A DNA stretch of 64,000 bases from Morganella morganii (GTDB lineage: Bacteria > Pseudomonadota > Gammaproteobacteria > Enterobacterales > Enterobacteriaceae), in NCBI RefSeq assembly GCF_003996855.1, contig NZ_NRQY01000001.1, positions 49,817 to 113,816 of the forward strand, written 5' to 3'. Below are positions 1 through 7,691 of the stretch, piece after piece. Below the pieces are notes generated by a model. The model worked only from the letters and a program-made list of their open reading frames with translations, was not told the origin of the DNA and made no database searches. Numbering within the stretch: position 1 is the stretch's first letter; every line of letters begins with the position of its first letter. The position numbers and the translations under genes are program-made.

Positions 1-247
1 ATTACCGTGTGACACGTCTTATATGCGGCCAAAATCGGTTATTGTTTTCCATTTTTGCACCTGTTTAAAATTAAGACTATCTGACGAACAATTATTAATA
101 TAACCAAGTGCAAATACCATACCGTGATACACATCAAAATAATAATTATAAAAATAGATTCAACCAATATTAATTGGTGCAAAAATACATTTTGTTAATA
201 TCGTGTTGTGTATATTATTGGCGTAAATTAAAAAACAAATACATATT

Positions 248-318
248 TAATATAGTTACTACGTCTATATTAAAAACAATAACCAAATAGTCATTAATAT
301 AGTGACACGGTCTATATT
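248..318. promoter_or_regulatory. Pair of operator-like near-palindromes
   Basis: The first copy has arms TAATATAG (248-255) and CTATATTA (265-272), a perfect 8-base inverted repeat around a 9-base spacer. The second has arms AATATAG (296-302) and CTATATT (312-318), again with a 9-base spacer. The centres are 47 bases apart. Equal arm sequence and spacer length suggest two sites for the same dimeric DNA-binding protein, which cannot be named from the sequence. Confidence 0.45.
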
Positions 319-560
319 CATTATTTATAAGATAATAAAATACAATCACGATATATATATTTAATCAAATCGCACTAATAGTTTAATTTTAAATTAAGGT
401 GTAATAACAATAAATTATCAGAAATACTATTTTATGACCTGGAAACTCGTAAAATTAATAAGGTATTATTTTTGAATAATTATTCATTACAATATTTCTC
501 TGTGCCGCGAAGGGCTTAGAATACAGAGATTAACACATTGATAGATAACAATTAAATAAA

Positions 561-590
561 TTCTATACAGATTCCTATACAACATTGTAT
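561..590 (+). repeat. CTATACA repeat cluster, left copy
   Basis: Two direct CTATACA units (563-569, 575-581) are followed by the inverted form TTGTAT (585-590). The block TTCTATACA, five bases, CTATACAACA occurs again in the same orientation at 2187-2210, with identical unit spacing. The two clusters enclose about 1.6 kb with the toxin-immunity module. They resemble clustered recombinase arm sites or operators. Confidence 0.55.
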
Positions 591-745
591 CGCGCCAGGG
601 GCTTTTCTGCTTTCAGGCTGATCATATCGCAGCGGGTGACTACGTTGCGAAAATATCATTGCCAACCTGATTTATTGCCGATAGTGAAATACCGACCAGG
701 CAGAACCCTACCCGTAACCTCTCCGTCATTTTTCATGCCGCCGTT

Positions 746-1009
746 TCAAACGGAGCCGTGATATCCCGGGAATGGTTTACGCCTGTCCTGCGCCCCGGTA
801 AGCTGGTACCCGTTAAACCATTCATGCCGACCAGTAGCGATAATCCGGTTTCCTTTCTGGCAGGTCATCAGTTCCAGTGGCTGTGATGGGCTTTGCTTTT
901 CGGTATGTGCGCATGGATCACCTTCCGGCTGCTGAGACTGCGGATAGTATAACGCATTAATAATACTTAATTCCGGTACAGAACCGGAATCACCGCTGCC
1001 ATTGGTCAT
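746..1009 (-). CDS. Doubtful small protein, unrecognised
   Basis: I do not recognise this protein of 87 residues. The frame is open from 1048, but the ATG at 1009 is the better start: a GGGAGG sequence (1020-1026 region) lies 11 bases upstream, while the earlier ATG has no ribosome binding site. The protein is polar, without a signal peptide or membrane segment, and has a C-terminal part rich in Gly, Arg and Pro (KPFPGYHGSV end). Two mutually exclusive hairpins overlap its leader. Small genes like this are common in phage-satellite islands, but no homology supports a function, and it may not be translated at all. Confidence 0.35.
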   Translation of the reverse strand: MTNGSGDSGSVPELSIINALYYPQSQQPEGDPCAHTEKQSPSQPLELMTCQKGNRIIATGRHEWFNGYQLTGAQDRRKPFPGYHGSV

Positions 1010-1351
1010 TGATTCAGTGACCTCCCGTGATACGGGATAATCCCGCATGTAAAACCGGCATGTAACCTTAGCGTGAACCCTTGCCGTAATCTTGCCGTTA
1101 TATAGCCTTGTGCCTTGTTGTAATCTTACTGTTCTTCGAGGCCGTCACATTGTCCCGCGCAGGGTGATGTATTTCCCTCATTAGTGAGGGTTATATGAGT
1201 TAACATACTGATATTTATACAGAGTGTGATTTAGCATTTGGCATAATTAAACAATAAAATAATAATATCCCGGATATTCCCTACGATTCTTACCTAATTG
1301 TGAGCGTGATTGGTACTGATATCATCTATTTTTAACTCATGAGGGATCACT
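1010..1351. other. Intergenic region with hairpins and short direct repeats
   Basis: This holds the leaders of the divergent small gene and toxin module. CGGGAT/ATCCCG (1033-1045) and CCCGT/ACGGG (1024-1036) overlap, so only one hairpin can form at a time, and the second includes part of the ribosome binding site of the minus-strand gene. A 19-base direct repeat with four mismatches lies at 1081-1099 and 1115-1133. A perfect inverted repeat CCCTCA-TTAG-TGAGGG lies at 1175-1190. GAGGG at 1341-1345 is the ribosome binding site of the toxin gene. No tRNA or other known RNA was seen. Confidence 0.5.
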
Positions 1352-1720
1352 ATGTTTCAGGTAACGGAATATTTACATCTTTTTAATGATGATTTGTACA
1401 GGATGGGTAATAGCACATCTCCACGTCTTACCAACATTCGGCCAATTGATATTGATACTGTGATCGAAGATGGCATACTCTATGTATTACCTAATACTGG
1501 TGGAATTTCCTTAATGGATTCTGAAGGACTAAAAATTAATAAAATGGGGGGATGGGTATGGCGGATTCCTAAAAACACTCACCTTCCTTTTGAATTAAAA
1601 TTAGTTAACGACAGAATGGGGCATTATTCACTGGAACCAACAAAAAAAATGCCAGAATCGGAATTTATTTTACATTTGGAAAGCTTAGTATCTCACTGTG
1701 AAAGGTATCTTAAAAAATGA
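1352..1720 (+). CDS. Tse2-like ADP-ribosyltransferase-fold toxin
   Basis: The 122-residue protein resembles Pseudomonas aeruginosa Tse2, a type VI secretion effector that arrests cells from the cytoplasm. Shared features, judged from memory of Tse2, run in order: an early LYR segment (residues 16-18), DG-LY plus TGG-S--D around residues 47-62, a WRIP/IP block near residue 74, a conserved D-----HY segment (about 92-97) and P-K-M before a helical C terminus. There is no signal peptide or membrane segment. A GAGGG ribosome binding site lies six bases before the ATG. The next gene overlaps by four bases, as expected for a toxin with its antidote. No type VI genes are in the window, so it may act as a delivered effector or as a stand-alone toxin-antitoxin pair. 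Codon use is more AT-rich than in the core genes, suggesting transfer. Confidence 0.72.
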   Translation: MFQVTEYLHLFNDDLYRMGNSTSPRLTNIRPIDIDTVIEDGILYVLPNTGGISLMDSEGLKINKMGGWVWRIPKNTHLPFELKLVNDRMGHYSLEPTKKMPESEFILHLESLVSHCERYLKK

Positions 1721-1944
1721 GTAATATCATATTAACTTTAGACAAAATGAGCGCCTATGTCATGCTTGAAGCATTAACTAATGAGATCGAGCGGTGGCAG
1801 GCAATGACCGAGGAATCTGTAGGTGAAGATGCTTTAGCTGATTATGGTAACGACATGACCCATTTGCTCAATACCTATGAAGCTTTAAAAGAGAAAGCGG
1901 TTGCTCAATTTGGTGAGCGTATCTTAGATTTTAAACGCGGCTAA
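1717..1944 (+). CDS. Tsi2-like immunity/antitoxin protein
   Basis: This protein has 75 residues; P. aeruginosa Tsi2 has 77. It is predicted to be almost wholly helical and acidic, with two amphipathic segments (about residues 8-30 and 38-65). The second carries a pattern like Tsi2, with acidic residues, L--TYE-LK---A-A and a final FG. Its ATG overlaps the toxin stop as ATGA (1717-1720), which implies translational coupling so that antidote is made with toxin. An AAAGG sequence lies about ten bases upstream. The function is inferred from partner, size and helix pattern; sequence identity to Tsi2 is low. Confidence 0.65.
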   Translation: MSNIILTLDKMSAYVMLEALTNEIERWQAMTEESVGEDALADYGNDMTHLLNTYEALKEKAVAQFGERILDFKRG

Positions 1945-1964
1945 CTTCTTCAGACCAGATAATT

Positions 1965-2002
1965 AGCACCTACGTAACCAGCATAGTGAATCAGGTGCTT
2001 TT
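1965..2002 (+). terminator. Terminator of the toxin-immunity operon
   Basis: AGCACCT (1965-1971) pairs with AGGTGCT (1993-1999), followed by TTTT. The loop is about 21 bases, longer than usual. It begins about 20 bases after the immunity stop codon. Confidence 0.55.
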
Positions 2003-2322
2003 ACTAACCTATGGATAGCCACTATTCAACAATCAATATCGCGGTTGTCCATTATTACTAACAAAATGATACGCAGGAGCATGCTGACTATTCAATATGC
2101 CTTTTCCTTTGATTTAGCACGCTTAATTGCCATGTCTGTCAGCTTCATAAACTACCATATTGTATAGCTGAGATTGAATAGAAAATTTCTATACAAAAAA
2201 CTATACAACAAATTGTATAGATTCCAAAAGATGGTAGTAGACCTCAAAAGACAGTGATTTTGCTGTAAGGCTTGATTTTAGTGGGGTTTGCAGACTTCAG
2301 GAGACGTTCAGAGAGGTTTGTT
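2003..2322. other. Gene-free stretch with attachment-site character
   Basis: No coding frame is convincing. The stretch lies directly next to the 3' end of tRNA-Gly, where tyrosine-recombinase islands insert, and includes the right CTATACAA cluster (2160-2220). No integrase gene or recognisable integrase fragment was found. Confidence 0.45.
2160..2220. repeat. CTATACAA repeat cluster, right copy
   Basis: Four copies of one 8-mer lie in 61 bases: TTGTATAG (2160-2167), CTATACAA (2189-2196 and 2201-2208) and TTGTATAG (2213-2220). ATAGAAA/TTTCTAT (2178-2192) adds a further perfect inverted repeat. The block at 2187-2210 repeats 561-584. The position 100 bases from a tRNA 3' end and the mixed orientation fit arm-type binding sites of a tyrosine recombinase, but a repressor operator is also possible. 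Confidence 0.55.
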
Positions 2323-2396
2323 TGGAGCGGGCGAAGGGAATCGAACCCTCGTATAGAGCTTGGGAAGCTCTCGTTCTGCCATTGAACTACGCCCGC
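2323..2396 (-). tRNA. glyU: tRNA-Gly (anticodon CCC)
   Basis: The 74-base gene on the minus strand starts GCGGGCG and ends CGCCCGC-TCCA, with CCA encoded. The acceptor stem pairs fully, the T loop reads GGTTCGATTCC and the anticodon loop is CTTCCCAAG, giving anticodon CCC. It is nearly identical to E. coli glyU as I recall it. Its 3' end faces the accessory segment, a typical island insertion point. Confidence 0.96.
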
Positions 2397-2411
2397 ATCG
2401 GGATGTGTGAG

Positions 2412-2439
2412 ATTATACGCTGGTCATCTTGTTTATCAA
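2412..2439 (-). promoter_or_regulatory. Promoter of tRNA-Gly
   Basis: On the minus strand, TTGATA (2434-2439) and a perfect TATAAT (2412-2417) are 16 bases apart. The distance to the tRNA 5' end (2396) suits a short leader. The GC-containing stretch after the -10 box fits a stringently controlled tRNA promoter. Confidence 0.75.
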
Positions 2440-2450
2440 GAGGATAGTGA

Positions 2451-2478
2451 AAAAAAAGCCCCACAATATTGTGAGGCT
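2451..2478 (-). terminator. Terminator of lysS
   Basis: On the minus strand AGCCTCACAA pairs with TTGTGGGGCT, followed by seven T. It lies 22 bases after the lysS stop codon. Confidence 0.9.
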
Positions 2479-2500
2479 CCGTATTTATTTACTGCAATGA

Positions 2501-4018
2501 TTATTTGCCCGGGCGCATCGCAGGGAACAGGATAACATCACGGATAGTGTGGCTGTCAGTAAACAGCATAACCATACGGTCGATCCCGATACCCAGACCT
2601 GCTGTCGGCGGCAGACCATGCTCCAGCGCGACAACATAGTCTTCATCATAGAACATCGCTTCGTCGTCACCGGCATCCTTCTGGCGAACCTGCTCGGCAA
2701 AACGTTCTGCCTGATCTTCCGCATCGTTCAGCTCGGAGAAACCGTTACCGATTTCACGGCCGCCGATAAAGAATTCAAAGCGGTCAGTAATAAACGGATT
2801 GTCGTCATTACGACGTGCCAGCGGAGACACTTCTGCCGGATATTCAATGATGAATGTCGGCTGGATCAGATGACTTTCTGCAACTTCTTCGAAGATTTCG
2901 CACTGTACGCGACCCAGACCCCATGATTTTTCAATTTTGATATTCAGGGATTTTGCGATAGCAACCGCTTTGTCCATATCATCCAGATCCGCCATATTGG
3001 TTTCCGGACGATATTTGCAGATAGCTTCTTTCATGGTGAGTTTGGCAAACGGTTTGCCGAAATCGAATTCCTGGTCACCGTATTTCACGACCGGGTTACC
3101 CAGCACATCCTGCGCGATGGTGCGGAACAGCTCTTCGGTCAGCACAATCAGGTCTTTATAATCAGCATACGCCATATAAAGTTCCATCATGGTGAATTCA
3201 GGGTTGTGGCGCGGGGAAACCCCTTCATTACGGAAGTTACGGTTGATTTCAAACACACGCTCAAAACCACCGACCACCAGACGCTTCAGATACAGTTCCG
3301 GCGCAATACGCAGATACATATCGATATCCAGCGCATTGTGATGGGTGACAAACGGACGTGCACTCGCCCCGCCCGGGATCACCTGCATCATCGGGGTTTC
3401 CACTTCCATAAATTCTTTGCTGACCATGAATTTACGGATTTCAGCCAGAATACGTGAACGCATCGCGAAGGTGTTACGGGATTCATCGTTGGCGATCAGA
3501 TCCAGATAACGCTGGCGGTAACGGGTTTCCTGGTCGTTCAGGCCGTGGAATTTATCCGGTAACGGGCGCAGTGCTTTGGTCAGCAGGCGGACTTCGGTAC
3601 AGTGAACGGTCAGTTCGCCGGTTTTGGTTTTAAATAACTTACCGCGTGCCGCGAGGATATCGCCCAAATCCCATTTTTTAAAGGATTCGTTGTACACACC
3701 TTCCGCCAGATCATCACGGGAAACATAAATCTGGATGCGTCCCGCAGTGTCCTGCAAGGTGGCGAAAGAGGCTTTACCCATGATACGGCGGGTCATCATA
3801 CGGCCGGCAATCGCGACCTCGATATTCAGTGTTTCCAGCTCTTCCGCGCTTTTTTCGCCATATTTTTCATGCAGATCACCGGATACCGCGTCACGGCGGA
3901 AATCATTCGGAAATGCAACGGCTTCTTTTTCACGCAGCAGTGCCAGTTTTTCACGGCGCGTTTTTAATTCGTTATTTAAATCAGGTGCCTGCTCAGCACT
4001 GTGTTGATCTTGTGACAT
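2501..4018 (-). CDS. lysS: Lysyl-tRNA synthetase, class II
   Basis: Charges tRNA-Lys with lysine in the cytoplasm. The 505 residues match the usual length. An N-terminal OB-fold anticodon-binding domain (about 60-155) precedes the class II catalytic core: motif 1 around METPMMQ, motif 2 [14 protein letters not shown] and motif 3 [12 protein letters not shown] near the C terminus. The start lies nine bases after the prfB stop, the conserved prfB-lysS pair. Like E. coli LysS it could also make diadenosine tetraphosphate; that is family knowledge. The only close alternative is the stress-induced LysU paralogue, but the neighbour prfB argues for lysS. Confidence 0.97.
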   Translation of the reverse strand: MSQDQHSAEQAPDLNNELKTRREKLALLREKEAVAFPNDFRRDAVSGDLHEKYGEKSAEELETLNIEVAIAGRMMTRRIMGKASFATLQDTAGRIQIYVSRDDLAEGVYNESFKKWDLGDILAARGKLFKTKTGELTVHCTEVRLLTKALRPLPDKFHGLNDQETRYRQRYLDLIANDESRNTFAMRSRILAEIRKFMVSKEFMEVETPMMQVIPGGASARPFVTHHNALDIDMYLRIAPELYLKRLVVGGFERVFEINRNFRNEGVSPRHNPEFTMMELYMAYADYKDLIVLTEELFRTIAQDVLGNPVVKYGDQEFDFGKPFAKLTMKEAICKYRPETNMADLDDMDKAVAIAKSLNIKIEKSWGLGRVQCEIFEEVAESHLIQPTFIIEYPAEVSPLARRNDDNPFITDRFEFFIGGREIGNGFSELNDAEDQAERFAEQVRQKDAGDDEAMFYDEDYVVALEHGLPPTAGLGIGIDRMVMLFTDSHTIRDVILFPAMRPGK

Positions 4019-4027
4019 TTTTAATCC

Positions 4028-5126
4028 TTATAAACCCGCTTTTAAGCTGGCCTCAATAAATTTATCCAGATCACCGTCTAATACTGCCTGAGTATTACGG
4101 GTTTCCACACCGGTACGGAGATCTTTAATCCGGGAATCATCAAGCACATAAGAACGGATCTGACTGCCCCAGCCGATGTCGGATTTGTTATCTTCCATTT
4201 CTTGCTTATCGGCGTTTTTCTTCTGCATTTCATATTCATAAAGTTTTGCTTTCATCTGTTTAAAAGCCTGATCTTTATTCTTATGCTGCGAACGGTCATT
4301 CTGACACTGAGTTACAAGCCCGGTCGGGATATGAGTGATACGCACAGCAGATTCCGTTTTGTTCACGTGCTGGCCACCGGCACCGGATGCACGGTAAACG
4401 TCAATACGGATATCCGCCGGATTGATTTCAATATCAATATCATCGGCGACATCCGGATAGATAAACGCAGAACTGAACGAGGTATGGCGGCGGCCGCCGG
4501 AGTCAAACGGGCTTTTACGTACCAGGCGGTGAACACCGGTCTCCGTGCGCAGCCAGCCGTAAGCATATTCACCCGAGATCTTAATCGTGGCCGATTTCAG
4601 ACCGGCCACATCACCGTCAGATTCTTCAATAATTTCAGTTTTAAAGCCGCGGCTTTCTGCCCAGCGCAGATACATACGCAGCAGCATGCTTGCCCAGTCC
4701 TGAGCTTCTGTACCGCCGGAACCGGCCTGGAGATCGAGGTAGCAGTCAGCGCTGTCATATTCACCGGAGAACATCCGGCGGAATTCCAGCTGGCCGAGTT
4801 TATCTTCCAGCCCTTTCAGCTCTTCAACGGCTTCGTTAAAGGTCTCTTCGTCATCCGCTTCCACAGCGAGTTCCAGCAGACCGCTGACATCCTCAAGCCC
4901 CTGGTCAAGGTCATCAATGGTTTCCACGATGGCTTCCAGAGAGGCGCGTTCCTTACCGAGTGCCTGGGCACGTTCAGGTTCGTTCCAGACGTCAGGCTGT
5001 TCCAGCTCGGCGTTAACTTCTTCTAAGCGCTCTTTCTTGGCATCGTAGTCAAAGATACCCCCGAAGCACCGAAGTACGCTCAGTCAAATCCTGGATCTGA
5101 TTTTTTACCGGGTTAATTTCAAACAT
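4028..5126 (-). CDS. prfB: Peptide chain release factor 2 (programmed +1 frameshift)
   Basis: Releases finished protein at UGA and UAA stop codons. The gene is in two frames: 5126-5052 encodes 25 codons up to an in-frame TGA (5051-5049), and translation continues after a +1 shift from 5050 to 4028. The joined protein is 365 residues, the E. coli length. The stop-codon recognition tripeptide SPF (in [10 protein letters not shown]) and the catalytic GGQ (in [15 protein letters not shown]) are both present. It lies in recJ-prfB-lysS. An annotation that ignores the frameshift would give a truncated protein starting inside the gene. Confidence 0.97.
5048..5064 (-). promoter_or_regulatory. RF2 recoding site
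   Basis: The minus strand reads GGGGG TAT CTT TGA C. The G run (5058-5062) acts as an internal Shine-Dalgarno sequence, CTT is the slippery codon and TGA the in-frame stop read by RF2 itself. Low RF2 lets the ribosome slip +1 and make more RF2. This is the classic autoregulatory arrangement. Confidence 0.95.
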
Positions 5127-5230
5127 GTCTTTTATCTTTTTGTTGATTGTCAGGTAATAATGTGAGAACTGTACATTGTAACGAAAATCCGCTCATCATG
5201 ACAGCACCGCAAACCCCTTTCGGACTAAAA

Positions 5231-6964
5231 TTAATCCGGCCAGATATGTTCTATTAGTAACTGCACACTGCGCTGTCCGCGGAACTCATTCACATCCAGT
5301 TTATACGCGAGACGAACCCGCTGCACACTGTTGTCCGGCCAGTAATTTACATCAACGTTAAAGGCGATTCCGTCGAGCAGCGGACCGCCGCCTTCCGGTT
5401 CAATCATCACTTTAAGGTGTTTTTCTCCGACGATGCGCTGTTGCAGCAGCCGGAATGTGCCGTCAAACAGTGGCTCAGGGAACCCCTGCCCCCACGGCCC
5501 GCCTTCGCGCAGCAGTCCGGCGGTTTCCAGTGTCATATCCTGCGGTGACAGCACGCCATCACTCCAGATAACCCCGTGCAGCAGACCGGGATCGATCATA
5601 TCGTCCACCAACGCGGCAAATTTATGCTGAAAATCAGGGAAATACGATTCCGGTAGAGAAAGCCCGGCCGCCATCGCATGGCCGCCGAATGCCGCCATCA
5701 TCCCCGGATTGAGGGTATCGAGCCGCTCAAGCACGTCCCGCAGATGCAGGCCGCTTACTGACCGCCCGGAGCCTTTCAGCAGGCCGTCACCACAAGGGGC
5801 AAAGGCAATCACCGGGCGGTGATAACGCTCTTTGATGCGCGAGGCAAGAATACCGACCACGCCCTGATGCCATTCCGGGTGATACAGGGCAATGCCCGAC
5901 GGCATTTCCGTGGTGCTGTGTTCTATTTTGCTGAACAGTGTCAGGGCTTCCTGCTGCATCCCCTGCTCGATTTCGCGCCGGGTCTGATTCAGACCGTCCA
6001 GTTCATGCGCCAGCATGCGCGCTTTCGCCATATCATCAGTCAGCAGCAGTTCGACGCCGACTGACATATCATCCAGTCTGCCCGCCGCATTCAGACGCGG
6101 CCCGAGGGCAAAACCCAGGTCACTCGCGACCAGCCCGGACGCCTGTCGTTTGGAGATTTCCAGCAATGCGGTGATCCCGGTACAGCAGCGTCCGGCACGG
6201 ATGCGGTTCAGCCCCTGATGCACCAGAATCCGGTTATTCTGATCAAGCGGTACCACGTCCGCCACGGTGCCCAGCGCTACCAGATCCAGAAGTTCCGCCA
6301 GATTCGGTTCAACAATATTCTGCTGTGCAAACCAGCCATCTTCCCGCAACGATGCCCGCAGCGCAGACATCAGATAAAAGGTCACGCCGACCCCCGCCAG
6401 GGATTTGGAGAGAAAACCACAATCTGCTAGGTTCGGGTTAATAATCGCTTCCGCCGGCGGGAGGATTTCCCCCGGCAGATGGTGGTCGGTCACGATCACG
6501 CGTATCCCGGCAGCATGGGCGGCAGCAACACCGTCATGAGAAGAAATGCCGTTATCCACCGTCATAATCAGCTCCGCCCCTTTGCGGCGGGCCTGCTCTG
6601 TCACCTGCGCGCTGAGCCCGTAGCCGTCCTCAAAACGGTTGGGGACGAGAAAATCCACCTGCCGGAAGCCCATCCGGTGCAGTGCGCGGACAGACAGTGC
6701 GGTACTGGTCGCACCGTCAGCATCAAAATCGCCGACAATCACAATCCGCTGATTCTGATGCAGTGCCTCTTTCAGCAATACAACGGCCTGGTCAATACCA
6801 TTAAGCTGACCGTAATTAAGCAGCCCGCGTGCGCCGCGTTCCAGTTGCTCTGCGGAGGTGATCCCTCTGGCGGCATACAGGCGGCATAACAGTTCGGAAC
6901 GGTCAGGGGCAAGCAGTGCGGTATAATCCGCCGCATCACGGCGGCGAAGTTCTGTTTTTATCAT
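5231..6964 (-). CDS. recJ: Single-strand 5'-3' exonuclease RecJ
   Basis: Degrades single-stranded DNA 5' to 3' in RecF-pathway recombination, base-excision and mismatch repair. The 577 residues are the standard length. DHH-family phosphoesterase motifs are visible in order: VGDFDADGATS (about 75-86), MTVDNGISS, VTDHHLPG (the DHH triad), LGTVADVVPL, and the C-terminal DHHA1 part with GPRLNAAGRLDD and GGHAMAAGLSL. It lies between dsbC and prfB as in E. coli, 22 bases after the dsbC stop, so it is probably cotranscribed with xerD-dsbC. Confidence 0.97.
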   Translation of the reverse strand: MIKTELRRRDAADYTALLAPDRSELLCRLYAARGITSAEQLERGARGLLNYGQLNGIDQAVVLLKEALHQNQRIVIVGDFDADGATSTALSVRALHRMGFRQVDFLVPNRFEDGYGLSAQVTEQARRKGAELIMTVDNGISSHDGVAAAHAAGIRVIVTDHHLPGEILPPAEAIINPNLADCGFLSKSLAGVGVTFYLMSALRASLREDGWFAQQNIVEPNLAELLDLVALGTVADVVPLDQNNRILVHQGLNRIRAGRCCTGITALLEISKRQASGLVASDLGFALGPRLNAAGRLDDMSVGVELLLTDDMAKARMLAHELDGLNQTRREIEQGMQQEALTLFSKIEHSTTEMPSGIALYHPEWHQGVVGILASRIKERYHRPVIAFAPCGDGLLKGSGRSVSGLHLRDVLERLDTLNPGMMAAFGGHAMAAGLSLPESYFPDFQHKFAALVDDMIDPGLLHGVIWSDGVLSPQDMTLETAGLLREGGPWGQGFPEPLFDGTFRLLQQRIVGEKHLKVMIEPEGGGPLLDGIAFNVDVNYWPDNSVQRVRLAYKLDVNEFRGQRSVQLLIEHIWPD

Positions 6965-6986
6965 AACAACCTGATTATACTATTAA

Positions 6987-7679
6987 TTATTTATTTACTA
7001 ATTCAGCAATTTTATCCGCAGATAAGTAACCGGCAATCAGTGTTCCGTCTTCCAGGACAATCGCCGGTGTGCCGGTGATGCCGAATTTCAGGCCGAGATT
7101 ATAGTGTTTACTGATATCAATGTTACAGCTGTCTATCTGCGGGATCGGCTCATTACGGAACGCATTATCCAGCGCTTTGGTTTTGAACCCGTTACACCAG
7201 ACAGACTGCATTTCCCGGCCGACCGCAGATTCCGGCCCTTTGCGCGGAAACGCCAGATAACGGACCGTAATTCCCTTATCATTTAAGGCCTTATTTTCAT
7301 TATGCAGTTTGAGGCAGTACGGACAGGTGATATCCGTAAAGACCGTAATAATATGGCTGCCGCGCTGAGATTTATAAATGATCATCTCATTTTCAAGACT
7401 GTTCAGCTCATCCAGCAGGACATTATTGGTGATGTTTTTCGGGGTTTTGCCGCTCATATCAAACATCGGCCCCTGCAACAGATAACGGCCGTCATCGCTG
7501 ATATAAAAAACCCCCTGCGAAGTGGTAACCGACGACACACCGGGCACCGGTGACGGGCGGATCATGGTGGCGGTCATATCCATTTTACCCAGCGCCGCTT
7601 TGATTTCACTTTCCCCGGCAACCGCGCCGTGACTGAACACCAGCAGAAGCGCCAGTGCGGATGATACAATTTTCAGCAT
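6987..7679 (-). CDS. dsbC: Periplasmic thiol:disulfide isomerase DsbC
   Basis: Corrects wrong disulfides in periplasmic proteins as a V-shaped homodimer. The 230-residue precursor has a signal peptide (about residues 1-21, ending AVAG), an N-terminal dimerisation domain (about 22-80) and a thioredoxin-fold catalytic domain. The active site is CPYC (residues 119-122, within FTDITCPYC) where E. coli has CGYC. A second cysteine pair (WCNG and DSCNID) matches the structural disulfide. It lies in xerD-dsbC-recJ order, 12 bases after xerD. Length, signal and gene order rule out DsbG. Confidence 0.96.
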   Translation of the reverse strand: MLKIVSSALALLLVFSHGAVAGESEIKAALGKMDMTATMIRPSPVPGVSSVTTSQGVFYISDDGRYLLQGPMFDMSGKTPKNITNNVLLDELNSLENEMIIYKSQRGSHIITVFTDITCPYCLKLHNENKALNDKGITVRYLAFPRKGPESAVGREMQSVWCNGFKTKALDNAFRNEPIPQIDSCNIDISKHYNLGLKFGITGTPAIVLEDGTLIAGYLSADKIAELVNK

Positions 7680-7691
7680 ACTGTTTCCTTG

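Larger units (their letters stand above)
1..745. other. AT-rich non-coding region rich in palindromes
   Basis: No open frame here has a plausible ribosome binding site and coding character. Positions 1-590 are very AT-rich compared with the rest of the window, and composition changes abruptly near 591. The stretch holds two near-palindromes with a nine-base spacer (248-318), a perfect 12-base palindrome GAATAATTATTC (474-485), an inverted repeat TCTCTGT/ACAGAGA (497-503 and 523-529) and a CTATACA cluster (561-590). A degenerate motif of the form GTGACACG-TCT-TATAT recurs at about 8-24 and 302-317. It looks like an upstream regulatory region, perhaps of a leftward gene outside the window, or the edge of an acquired island. 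Confidence 0.6.

Noticed and set aside
507..514. GCGAAGGG as a duplicate of the tRNA-Gly 3' end
   Set aside because: Only eight bases match and the following bases differ, so it is not a convincing attachment-site repeat.
4202..5026. Long plus-strand open frame of 274 codons
   Set aside because: It is the shadow of prfB on the other strand, with no ribosome binding site or family features.
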